From NCBI GenBank assembly GCA_017609945.1, contig JAFCCZ010000008.1, forward strand, positions 1 to 27,856: a DNA stretch of 27,856 nt. Reading direction: 5' to 3'. The translations under genes and the position numbers were made by a program. Below, in pieces: positions 19,892 to 27,277 of the stretch. The DNA comes from Candidatus Iainarchaeum sp. (lineage in GTDB: Archaea; Iainarchaeota; Iainarchaeia; Iainarchaeales; GCA-2688035). Each line of letters starts with the position of its first letter. The first letter of the stretch is position 1. Under the pieces are notes generated by a model, which saw nothing but the letters and a program-made list of their open reading frames with translations, had not been told where the DNA came from and made no database searches.

Positions 19892-21103
19892 TTGTTCGAG
19901 CTATTAAAGAAAAAACTAAGCGGTTTTGCTGAAAAATTTAGGAAAAAGGTTGAACCGGCTGAAGAAAAGAAAGAAACACTAATTCAAGAGCCGGCTGAAG
20001 AGCCTGCAAGGAAACCGGTTTTGGAAGAGCCCACGCCCCCGAAAAAGCCAGTGGTTGTTCGGAAAAAGCCCAAAGCACTTCAGGAAAAGCCAGAAGTGGT
20101 TGAGGCTCCAAAAGAGGCAGAAGTTGAGGAAATTGCAGAACCGGAAGAAATTGCTGAAGAGGAAGCCGAGGAAATAGCTGAAGTTTCAGAGGAAAAGCCA
20201 AGGGAATTAAAGGCAAAGGTTTCAAAGCTCGGCAGGCTGAAAAAGGCAATTGGAGTGGAAATAACAATAAGCGAGTCAGACGTAAAGGATTTGCTGTGGG
20301 AACTTGAATTATCGCTCCTTGAGGCAGACGTTGAGCAAACAACTGCAGAGGAAATAAGCAGGGATCTGAGGCAAAGGCTTGTTGGCAAAAAAATAAGGGG
20401 GGGCCAGGACATTGACTCTGTTTTAAAGGGAGAGATAAAAAGCGTGCTTGCGGCAATAATGGAGACAGAAGGCATTAACCTTGAGAAGGAGATAAGAGCA
20501 AAAAAGGAAAAGCCCTACAGAATTCTCTTCCTTGGACCGAACGGGGCCGGCAAAACGACCACAATGGCAAAGCTTACCTACTGGCTGCAGGAAAAAGGGT
20601 TTAAGGTAATCTGGAGCGCGTCAGACACTTTTAGGGCTGCCTCCATTGAGCAGCTTGAAAAGCACGCAAGCAATCTAAAAGTGAGGGTTGTAAAGCACAG
20701 TTACGGCGCTGACCCTGCGGCAGTCGCGTTTGACGCAATAAAGACCGCGCAAAGCCGCGGCATTGACGTTGTAATGATTGACTCGGCCGGAAGGCAGGAA
20801 ACAAATAGGAACCTGATGCAGGAACTGCAAAAAATTGTAAAGGTGACCCAGCCAGACCTGAGGCTTTACGTTGGGGAAGCGTTTACAGGGCAGGCCCTGC
20901 TGCAACAGGCTCAAGAGTATGACAAGGTTGCCGGAGTTGACGCGTTTGTGCTGACAAAGATTGACTGCGACGCAAAGGGCGGAACCACAATCTCACTGCT
21001 CTACAAATTGAAGAAGCCGATTCTCTTTGTGGGAGTGGGACAAGAGTACCCTGACCTGGAAAAGTTTGACCCGGAATTCGTGCTAAAGCAGGTAATTGGG
21101 TAA
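19892..21103 (+). CDS. ftsY: Signal recognition particle receptor FtsY
   Basis: The membrane-associated GTPase that receives SRP-ribosome complexes. The start is TTG (19892), directly after the prefoldin TGA; it yields MFELLKKKLSGFAEKF, the normal FtsY amphipathic N-terminus, and no better start exists. Residues about 20-105 are an acidic, Pro/Glu-rich linker. The NG domain runs from about 110: P-loop GPNGAGKTTT (215-224), DTFRAASIEQL (245-255), DSAGR (297-301), TKID (355-358), GQEYPDLEKFDPEFVL near the end. Length 403. It closes the S19e operon. Confidence 0.96.
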   Translation: MFELLKKKLSGFAEKFRKKVEPAEEKKETLIQEPAEEPARKPVLEEPTPPKKPVVVRKKPKALQEKPEVVEAPKEAEVEEIAEPEEIAEEEAEEIAEVSEEKPRELKAKVSKLGRLKKAIGVEITISESDVKDLLWELELSLLEADVEQTTAEEISRDLRQRLVGKKIRGGQDIDSVLKGEIKSVLAAIMETEGINLEKEIRAKKEKPYRILFLGPNGAGKTTTMAKLTYWLQEKGFKVIWSASDTFRAASIEQLEKHASNLKVRVVKHSYGADPAAVAFDAIKTAQSRGIDVVMIDSAGRQETNRNLMQELQKIVKVTQPDLRLYVGEAFTGQALLQQAQEYDKVAGVDAFVLTKIDCDAKGGTTISLLYKLKKPILFVGVGQEYPDLEKFDPEFVLKQVIG

Positions 21104-21145
21104 AAAGGGAAAGTCTTTTTATTCTGCAGAAACCTAATTATTTGG

Positions 21146-22048
21146 ATGAAGAAAAAGAACATTAAGGCAACGCGGAGCAAAGCAAGCAGAGGCGTAGCTC
21201 TCCCACTAAGAGGGCCACTAACTGCAAGGGAGAAAGTAGTGTTACGGGCTGCAGTGAATTTTGCAGCAAGCAAAGCAGCTGGAAAAAGAGGCCCTGAAGA
21301 AGCACCAGTTGTTGGGAAATTCCGTAGAATGGTGGTGCCCAAGTCAGGTAAAGTAAGCATGACTCTTCCATCGCGCCTTCAACATGTATTAGAGGCAAGG
21401 AAGCCGTCTGGAATTGCAAGGCCACTTACAGACGCGGAGCAAGCACGCGAGGATAGGTTTTCTGATAGAATTGCAAAGCAAGTGGCGGCAGAAAGGGATT
21501 TGCTTAGGGGCAATACAGTAAAGTATCTCCTAAGCAGACTTGATCCGGCCGCTGGGACCACTAAAAAACAGGCAACAGCTCTCAGGGCGGCGAGTGAAAA
21601 ACTGCATCGGCCTGGTCTAAGAGGTAAGGAAAAGGACGCAGCTTCAAGACAATATTTGAGAGCGGAAACGCCATATATTAAAGCACTCATAACCTGGGGT
21701 GTCTCATGCAGCCTTATTGCGGACCTGTTCATGCGCGAACACTTAAAATGGCCAGAAGAGCTTAGAAACAGAGTGATACGGCGGATAGGCAGGAAATTTA
21801 ATCTTCTAGAAGAGGGCCATTACCGTGCTCTTGCAGGAAGAGTAATGGCTCCTGAAAGAAAAAAGGTTACCAAAAGGTACCGTGGAATTTATGGAAGGCC
21901 TGAGACAAAATTCATTGCTGAAAGAATTGCGCGTCTTTCGCTTGCAGACGCAAGAACTGCCCTTGAAAGGCTCAGGGCAATAAAACGAAGACCAAGAGAG
22001 AAAGCGGCAGCATTCAAATCACGGCTTGATGCCGCCATACCCTACTAA
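21146..22048 (+). CDS. Large basic orphan protein, unknown function
   Basis: A 300-residue protein, strongly basic and largely helical, with no recognised domain. Residues 1-75 are Arg/Lys/Ala-rich. The 140-230 region looks structured (SRQYLRAETPYIKALITWGVSC, then SLIADLFMREHLKWPEELRNRV), and 240-300 has short helices with many Arg. One region (LITWGVSCSLIADLF) is hydrophobic but too short for a confident membrane helix. A TATA-like CTTTTTATT (21115-21123) lies 27 bases before the ATG, so it has its own promoter after ftsY. The gene's codons (many AGA, AGG, CTC, CTT) may differ from its neighbours, which I could not measure. Nucleic-acid binding is only a guess. Confidence 0.6.
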   Translation: MKKKNIKATRSKASRGVALPLRGPLTAREKVVLRAAVNFAASKAAGKRGPEEAPVVGKFRRMVVPKSGKVSMTLPSRLQHVLEARKPSGIARPLTDAEQAREDRFSDRIAKQVAAERDLLRGNTVKYLLSRLDPAAGTTKKQATALRAASEKLHRPGLRGKEKDAASRQYLRAETPYIKALITWGVSCSLIADLFMREHLKWPEELRNRVIRRIGRKFNLLEEGHYRALAGRVMAPERKKVTKRYRGIYGRPETKFIAERIARLSLADARTALERLRAIKRRPREKAAAFKSRLDAAIPY

Positions 22049-22081
22049 AAGCTTGAAAGAATAATTCTTGGGTAAAACCAA

Positions 22082-22099
22082 CGTGCAGATTACTGCACG
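22082..22099. terminator. Perfect hairpin at the convergent gene junction
   Basis: CGTGCAG-ATTA-CTGCACG is a seven-pair stem with a four-base loop that contains the minus-strand TAA stop (22090-22092). It sits where two genes converge. A second palindrome, AAGAAT-A-ATTCTT (22057-22069), lies just left of it. A role in termination for either strand is plausible but untested. Confidence 0.45.
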
Positions 22100-22554
22100 C
22101 TGATTTGTACTTTCTTGCCGATGTCTCTTCCGCCGGGAATGTCCAGTGTTGCCTCAATATACCACTTTATTTGGGACGACCGCCCGCCAAGGAACTGCAC
22201 TGCCTTTAATGCGGTTCCAAGATTTCCACCGAGTTCGGGCGGGAGGGCGCTCTTCTGCGGAACCTGGATCTTGAAATCGTAGTCCGCGCCAGGCGGTGAA
22301 TAAAGCTTTTCCCCGTCAACGGTTACCGCGTTCTGGAAGAGAACCTGCTCCTGGTCGCTTCTGGAAGCGCCGCCCCTGGCGTTGGTCCCATACTGGGTAG
22401 TTTTCTTTACCGCAGTAATCCTCACCCTGAGCTCCCTTGCGTTCTTGTCCTTCTTCAGCTTCAGCGAAAGCTTTCCCTCGGCCGTTTCGCCAAAGGCAAA
22501 ATTTGTCTTGTTAAGAGTGAGTGTTATGCCCCCCTCAAAAAATCCAAAAACCAT
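22090..22554 (-). CDS. Arrestin-like / SpoOM-like beta protein (tentative)
   Basis: A 154-residue, beta-rich soluble protein. GGITLTLNKTNFAFGETAEGKLSLKLKK (quoted in part as ITLTLNKTNFAFGETAEG), then ARELRVRITAVKKTTQY, and a later strand IQVPQKSALPPE ... IKWYIEATLDIPG resemble the arrestin/Vps26/SpoOM fold, where a basket of strands with a conserved G-E-x-V-x-G binds partners. I see the pattern but no definitive motif. A GGTGAT Shine-Dalgarno (minus strand, about 22560) precedes the ATG, and a TATA-like AAATAAATAC lies near 22585. It may function in membrane or protein trafficking. Its stop lies in a hairpin loop. Confidence 0.55.
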   Translation of the reverse strand: MVFGFFEGGITLTLNKTNFAFGETAEGKLSLKLKKDKNARELRVRITAVKKTTQYGTNARGGASRSDQEQVLFQNAVTVDGEKLYSPPGADYDFKIQVPQKSALPPELGGNLGTALKAVQFLGGRSSQIKWYIEATLDIPGGRDIGKKVQISVQ

Positions 22555-22607
22555 AAAATCACCGAAAAAAGATATGCCTTGAGAGTATTTATTTGTTTCT
22601 GAAGGGA

Positions 22608-23504
22608 TTACATCTTCTGCAGCCTTGAAATCCTGTCATCAATTGGGGGGTGCGTCGCAAACATTGACTTCATCCAGATTTTCTGGCCCTTTAAGGGATT
22701 TGCAATGTAAAGGTGGGCTGTTGCCTTGTTTGCAGCCTCAAGTGGTTCGGAATCATTCTTTATTTTTGAGAGGGCGGAGGCAAGCCCGCCTGGATAGCGG
22801 GTTAATTGAACGGCACTGGCATCTGCAAGGTACTCCCTTTTCCTGCTGATGGTCATTCTAATAATTTGGGCAATTACTGGGGTAAGAATTGCAAGCAGCA
22901 AACCCAAAACAATTCCTGCAATAGCAATTCCGCCGCCTCCCTTGCTGTCGCGCCTTCCGCGCATTCCTCCCCAGAAAAAAAACCGCAGCAGGAAATCGCT
23001 GAGCAGGACCGCAAGGCCAACAAGGATTGCGGCCATTGTCATTACCTTTATATCACTATTCTGAATGTGGGACATTTCGTGGGCAACAACCGCAGTTAGC
23101 TCTGCCCGGGTAAGGCGCTGGATGCACCCGGTTGTAACGCAGACCACGCTGTGCTTTGGGTCTCTGCCGGTTGCAAAGGCGTTGATTGCGGTATCTTGAA
23201 TCACGTAAACCTTTGGCTTTGGCAGGCCGGCGGCAATTGCCATCTCCTCAACAACGTTGTGAAGCTGCTTGAACTGCTTGGGATCGGCAGGCTTTGCATG
23301 GCTTACGGCGGTAATAATCTTGTCGCTGTTATAGTAGGCTGCAATGATGTAAATTATTGCAAAGATTACAAAGATTGGGACAATGATGTAGCTGTCCATA
23401 AGGTAGGAAATAACAATTCCCAGGACTAGGATTAGCAAAAAGAAAACAAAGAACAGGATGTAAGTCATCCTGTTGTTTGCCTTAATCTCCTCATAGAAAG
23501 CCAA
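22608..23504 (-). CDS. htpX: Membrane zinc metalloprotease HtpX (M48 family)
   Basis: A 298-residue integral membrane protease for membrane-protein quality control. Two hydrophobic helices near the N-terminus (about 14-35 and 39-57) precede the active site HEMSH (142-146), with the third zinc ligand E224 in REYLADASA. Two more hydrophobic segments lie at about 154-178 and 192-220. The ending ATHPPIDDRISRLQKM is typical. The only start that fits the family is TTG at 23502-23504 (MAFYEEIKANN), preceded by GGGGTG. It is downstream of lemA on the same strand, 60 bases apart, and LemA-HtpX neighbours are common. Confidence 0.95.
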   Translation of the reverse strand: MAFYEEIKANNRMTYILFFVFFLLILVLGIVISYLMDSYIIVPIFVIFAIIYIIAAYYNSDKIITAVSHAKPADPKQFKQLHNVVEEMAIAAGLPKPKVYVIQDTAINAFATGRDPKHSVVCVTTGCIQRLTRAELTAVVAHEMSHIQNSDIKVMTMAAILVGLAVLLSDFLLRFFFWGGMRGRRDSKGGGGIAIAGIVLGLLLAILTPVIAQIIRMTISRKREYLADASAVQLTRYPGGLASALSKIKNDSEPLEAANKATAHLYIANPLKGQKIWMKSMFATHPPIDDRISRLQKM

Positions 23505-23564
23505 TTAATACACCCCTTTCTCTTGCGAACTCTTCGGAAGCTAACTTACAAGTACTCCAAAAGT

Positions 23565-24134
23565 TCATGCTAGATCGGAAAAGTCTGCCTTAACCACCTT
23601 TCTAACAGAAGCGTCCTTTACCTCAAAGAATTCCTTCGGCTTTGCCATACCAAAAATTCCTGCAACAACAACGCCCGGGAATTGGGCAATGGCTGTGTTG
23701 AAGCGCATCACAGAATCGTTGTAAAGCTGCCTTGCGTAGGCAATCTTGTTCTCTGTGGTGGCAAACTCTTCCTGAAGGGATTTGAAGTTTTCGCTTGCCT
23801 TAAGCGTTGGATAGCTCTCCGCTACTGCGAAAATTGTCTTCAACGCGCCGGTAAGCATATTGTCTCCCTTGGCGGCCTGGGCAGGTGTTTTCGCGCTCAT
23901 TATTGCCGTTCTTGCCTTAGTAACCTCAGTAAGCACCTTCTTCTCAAACTTTGCATAGCCCTTAACCGTTTCAATCAGGTTGGGAATCAAATCGGCGCGC
24001 CTCTTCAGCTGCACGTCAATCTGGGCCCAAGCGTTCTCAACGCGCTTCTGCAACCCAATAAGGCTGTTGTAAATCCATATTAGGATAACTACAAGAACCA
24101 CAATTATTACTGCTGCCACAATAAGTAAAACCAA
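23565..24134 (-). CDS. lemA: LemA family membrane protein
   Basis: A 189-residue protein with one N-terminal hydrophobic helix (about 2-25, LLIVAAVIIVVLVVILIWIY) and a coiled, mainly helical body. The LemA core is clear: YNSLIGLQKRVENAWAQIDV, LKRRADLIPNLIETVKGYAK, TENKIAYARQLYNDSVMRFN and FPGVVVAGIFGM. The start is TTG (24132-24134), with a strong GGAGGTG five bases before it (24140-24146 on the plus strand), so the TTG start is well supported. The family is of unsettled function but usually co-occurs with HtpX, which follows here. It diverges from srp54. Confidence 0.95.
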   Translation of the reverse strand: MVLLIVAAVIIVVLVVILIWIYNSLIGLQKRVENAWAQIDVQLKRRADLIPNLIETVKGYAKFEKKVLTEVTKARTAIMSAKTPAQAAKGDNMLTGALKTIFAVAESYPTLKASENFKSLQEEFATTENKIAYARQLYNDSVMRFNTAIAQFPGVVVAGIFGMAKPKEFFEVKDASVRKVVKADFSDLA

Positions 24135-24251
24135 CGCAACACCTCCTGCAATTATTAATCGGAATAAGTATTTATTCTTATGTTTTGGTTGGGGGCAGGC
24201 AAAAAGCTTATTTAACCCTTTTCCTGCAAAATTACTTAAAAAGGTGTAAAA

Positions 24252-25610
24252 ATGGGACTTGGAGAAAAGCTAAGGGGGGCGATGGAGTCGCTTCGCAAGG
24301 CCACTGCCTTTGACAAAAACACAGTTAAAGAGGTGGTAAAGGGCATTCAGCGGGCGCTAATTTCGGCAGACGTAGAGGTCTCCCTGGTATTGGATTTAAG
24401 CAAGAGAATTGAGGCGGAGTCCCTTAAGGAAAAGCTTCCAAAGGGCCTGAACAGGCGAGAGCACGTCCTAAAAGTGTGCTATGACGAGCTTGTTGCCCTG
24501 ATTGGTGGAAAGCAAATTGAGGCGCCGGAAAAGCCAAAGAGCATTCTTTTGGTGGGACTTTACGGAATGGGAAAAACCACATCCTCGGCAAAGCTTGCAA
24601 AGCACTATATCAAAAGAGGGTTGAAGGTTGGATTGGTTTGCGCTGACTCCTACAGGCCTGCGGCCTTTGAGCAGCTGCAGCAGCTCAGTTCAAAGGCAAA
24701 GATTCCGTTTTACGGCAACCCAAAGGAAAAGAATGCGGCAAAAATTGTTGCAGAGGGGTTGAAGGAATTAAAGAAGGTAGATTTGGTTATAGTTGACAGT
24801 GCCGGAAGGGACGCGCTGAACAAAGAGCTTTCAGACGAAATAAAGGCAATTGACAAGGTTTTGAATCCAACGGAGAAATGGCTGGTTATTGGTGCCGATG
24901 TGGGACAGCTTGCGAAAAAGCAGGCAACAGCCTTCCACAAGGCAGTTGGGGTTAACGGAGTCTTGATAACCAGAATGGACGGTTCTGCAAAGGGCGGCGG
25001 GGCACTGAGCGCGTGCGCGCTTGCAAAGGCCCCGGTCTACTTCATTGGGGTCGGGGAAAAGCTTGATGACTTGGAGGCCTTTGACGCAGACAGGTATCTC
25101 TCAAGAATAATGGGTTACGGGGATTTGGCTGCGCTGCTTGAAAAGGCAAAGGAAATCCAGGGAGAGGAAGAGCTCTCTCCGGAGGACCTGCTGAAGGGCG
25201 AGTTTAACCTTGAAATCTTTTACAAACAACTGGCTGCAACAAGAAAAATGGGGCCGATGACAAAGGTGGCAGAAATGCTTGGGATGAAAATGCAGCTCCC
25301 GAAAGAAATGCTTGACATGACAGATGAAAAACTGGACGGCTTCAAAGTAATAATGGACAGCATGACGGTGGAGGAAAAGCGGAATCCGGACAAATTAAAC
25401 AAGTCGCGGATTCTGAGAATTGCAAGGGGTTCAGGGAAAAGTGAGGCGGATGTTCGCGAGCTGATAAAGCAATTCAAGCAGATGGGAAAGGTTTTCAAGA
25501 AATTCAGAAAAATTGATGAGAAAACTCTGCAGAAGAAAGGCGGCTTTGACATGAACAAGCTTGCCTCAATGTTCGGAAGAAAAAAGAAAATGAAAAAACA
25601 CTTCAGGTGA
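24252..25610 (+). CDS. srp54: Signal recognition particle 54 kDa protein (SRP54)
   Basis: The GTPase subunit of SRP that binds signal peptides and SRP RNA. The NG domain has the P-loop GLYGMGKTT (102-110), CADSYRPAAFEQL (130-142), DSAGRD, and TRMDGSAKGGGALSA. The M domain (from about 300) includes QLAATRKMGPMTKVAEMLG, MTVEEKRNPDKLNKSRILRIARGSGK (described as MTVEEKRNPDKL ... RILRIARGSG), which contains the RNA-binding SGS-like motif as GSG, and a Met-rich C-terminus. Length 452, normal. A TATA-like CTTATTTAAC (24206-24215) and GGTG lie upstream. FtsY, its receptor partner, is also in this window but in another operon. Confidence 0.97.
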   Translation: MGLGEKLRGAMESLRKATAFDKNTVKEVVKGIQRALISADVEVSLVLDLSKRIEAESLKEKLPKGLNRREHVLKVCYDELVALIGGKQIEAPEKPKSILLVGLYGMGKTTSSAKLAKHYIKRGLKVGLVCADSYRPAAFEQLQQLSSKAKIPFYGNPKEKNAAKIVAEGLKELKKVDLVIVDSAGRDALNKELSDEIKAIDKVLNPTEKWLVIGADVGQLAKKQATAFHKAVGVNGVLITRMDGSAKGGGALSACALAKAPVYFIGVGEKLDDLEAFDADRYLSRIMGYGDLAALLEKAKEIQGEEELSPEDLLKGEFNLEIFYKQLAATRKMGPMTKVAEMLGMKMQLPKEMLDMTDEKLDGFKVIMDSMTVEEKRNPDKLNKSRILRIARGSGKSEADVRELIKQFKQMGKVFKKFRKIDEKTLQKKGGFDMNKLASMFGRKKKMKKHFR

Positions 25611-25614
25611 TTGA

Positions 25615-25914
25615 ATGGCGGCAAATGTAACAGAAAACATTCTCCTGGTTGGGTCAGGATTCCTAATAATTGCCTGCATCTTCTTCCTGATGTTTGGCAT
25701 GGTGTTCGCGGTAAAAGTGCCCAAGGTAAACGATTACTATGCCCCACTAACCCAAATAGCCGGCGGGGAAGTTGCGCAGCAGGATGCGGTGCAAGAGCCA
25801 CGGAGGGCGCAGATAAGCGATTACAGCTGGCTCTGGGTTGCGCTGCTTGCTTTGAGCGCGATAGTGATGATTATTGGGGCAAAGCTGGTTTACACAAGCT
25901 ATGTGGAGAAATGA
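25615..25914 (+). CDS. Small two-TM membrane protein, unknown function
   Basis: A 99-residue protein with two hydrophobic helices (about 9-33 LLVGSGFLIIACIFFLMFGM and 72-94 WLWVALLALSAIVMIIGAKL) and a polar 40-residue loop. It lies four bases after srp54, behind GGTGATT, and its stop overlaps the start of the NTPase gene (ATGA, 25911-25914). The position suggests co-transcription with srp54 and perhaps a role in membrane insertion, which is inference only. Confidence 0.75.
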   Translation: MAANVTENILLVGSGFLIIACIFFLMFGMVFAVKVPKVNDYYAPLTQIAGGEVAQQDAVQEPRRAQISDYSWLWVALLALSAIVMIIGAKLVYTSYVEK

Positions 25915-26438
25915 CAATGCTTATTTTGGTTGGAAGCAAAAGTCCTGCAAAAGTGAAAGCCGTTAAGGGTGCCTTTGGAAGATACTTCAAGGAATTTGAC
26001 GTAAAAGCGGTTGAGGTTGAAAGCGGGGTGAACCCACAGCCAACCTCGCTTGAGGAAACAGTCAGGGGCGCAGTGAATCGCGCGAAGGCGGCCTGGAAAA
26101 AGGAGTGCGATTACTCTGTTGGGATAGAGGCAGGGCTGTTCAAGGTTGCGGGAACAAAAACAGGTTACATGGACACTGCGGCAAACGCGATATTTGACGG
26201 GAAAGAAATTCACCTCGGTTTGACCCCTGCCTTTGAATACCCAAAAAAGGTGATTGAAAAGGTTTTGCGGGGAAAAGAGGTAAGCGATATTTTTCTCGAA
26301 GAGTGGGGTGACCAGGCAAAGGACGCTCTCGGTGCGATTGGCCGGCTAACCAAGGAAAGGGTTCCGAGAAGCGAGCTGCAGGAAATGGGGCTGCTGATGG
26401 CGCTTGCCCCAATAGTGAATAGGAAGTATTACAGGTGA
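25911..26438 (+). CDS. Inosine/xanthosine triphosphatase, YjjX/DUF84 family
   Basis: A house-cleaning NTPase that removes non-canonical purine nucleotides such as ITP and XTP. The N-terminal ILVGSKSPAKVKAVKGAF, then ESGVNPQPTSLEETVRGAVNRA (quoted as SGVNPQPTSLEETVRGA), YSVGIEAGLF, and the C-terminal GAIGRLTKERVPRSEL match YjjX. The 175 residues fit. The start is the ATG overlapping the preceding stop; MTM gives a second ATG at 25917. A longer in-frame opening from 25611 runs through the previous gene in another frame and is rejected. Confidence 0.9.
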   Translation: MTMLILVGSKSPAKVKAVKGAFGRYFKEFDVKAVEVESGVNPQPTSLEETVRGAVNRAKAAWKKECDYSVGIEAGLFKVAGTKTGYMDTAANAIFDGKEIHLGLTPAFEYPKKVIEKVLRGKEVSDIFLEEWGDQAKDALGAIGRLTKERVPRSELQEMGLLMALAPIVNRKYYR

Positions 26439-26443
26439 AGTAA

Positions 26444-27256
26444 ATGGTTATTTTGCTGATTAGGCAGGCCGTAATTCTGGTTGGGGCGGCTTTGGCAGCA
26501 TACACTGACGCAAGAACCGGCCTTATTCTTGACAAAATCACCTATCCAATGATTGCGCTTGGAATTGTGCTGAATTTGCTTGAGTTTGAACTAATGCTGT
26601 TTGCGATTCCGATCGCGGTTTTCATAATAGGGTTTGCTTTGTACTGGTTTGGAAAGCTTGGGGGTGGAGACGTAAAGCTGTTTACAGGAATTGCAATGCT
26701 TTTGCCCCTCTTTGGGGGCAAGGTTTTTGTCGTGCACGTACTGCTTGTGGCTGTACTTGCCTCAATAGTGTTTTACTCAGTATATTACGTGGCAAGATAC
26801 TGGAGAAAGGGAATAGCTTTGGGGGAGAACAGGGAAGGGATTTTGAAAGCAGCGGTTCTCGGAGCAATTATGGCGGTGTACTTCTACTACGTTTTTGAAG
26901 CACAGCTTTTGGCGGCGGAGGCAATTGCCGTGTTCAGCATTGCCACGGCTTTTGCACTGCTGTTTTTGGCTCTGGAGAAGGGGATTAAGAAAAACTTTTT
27001 CCTGAAAGAAATTGGACTGGGGAAGCTTGAAGAGGACGAGGTAATTGCGGAAGAATTTTTGGACTCAGGACTGAAGAAAAAGCTGGCAATGAAGGGCAAG
27101 GGAATTATTGGAAAAAAGGAAATCCAAAAGTTAAAGGAACTGGGAGTTAAAGTTGTTCCGGTCTACCAAAATATGCCACCATTCGGGCCGTTTGTGCTCT
27201 TGGGGGTGGCGGTTGTATTGCTCAAGCCGGAACTGCTTGGGTTTTTAATTATTTAG
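26444..27256 (+). CDS. Prepilin/preflagellin peptidase (A24 aspartic protease)
   Basis: A membrane aspartic protease that cuts class III signal peptides from type IV pilin-like and archaellin subunits. Catalytic aspartates are D22 in AYTDARTGLILDK and D76 in the GxGD motif KLGGGDVKLF. About six hydrophobic segments are spread over 270 residues, and a charged linker (about 175-235) is unlike the shortest members. An unusual C-terminal hydrophobic segment follows (FVLLGVAVVLLKPELLGFLII). A GGTGA Shine-Dalgarno precedes the ATG. No pilin or archaellin gene is in the window, so the substrate is unknown. Confidence 0.92.
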   Translation: MVILLIRQAVILVGAALAAYTDARTGLILDKITYPMIALGIVLNLLEFELMLFAIPIAVFIIGFALYWFGKLGGGDVKLFTGIAMLLPLFGGKVFVVHVLLVAVLASIVFYSVYYVARYWRKGIALGENREGILKAAVLGAIMAVYFYYVFEAQLLAAEAIAVFSIATAFALLFLALEKGIKKNFFLKEIGLGKLEEDEVIAEEFLDSGLKKKLAMKGKGIIGKKEIQKLKELGVKVVPVYQNMPPFGPFVLLGVAVVLLKPELLGFLII

Positions 27257-27277
27257 GGATTGAAGAGATGTGGTTTT

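Noticed and set aside
25611..25910. N-terminal extension of the YjjX-type NTPase
   Set aside because: It overlaps the two-TM protein in another frame. The NTPase starts at the ATG overlapping that gene's stop.
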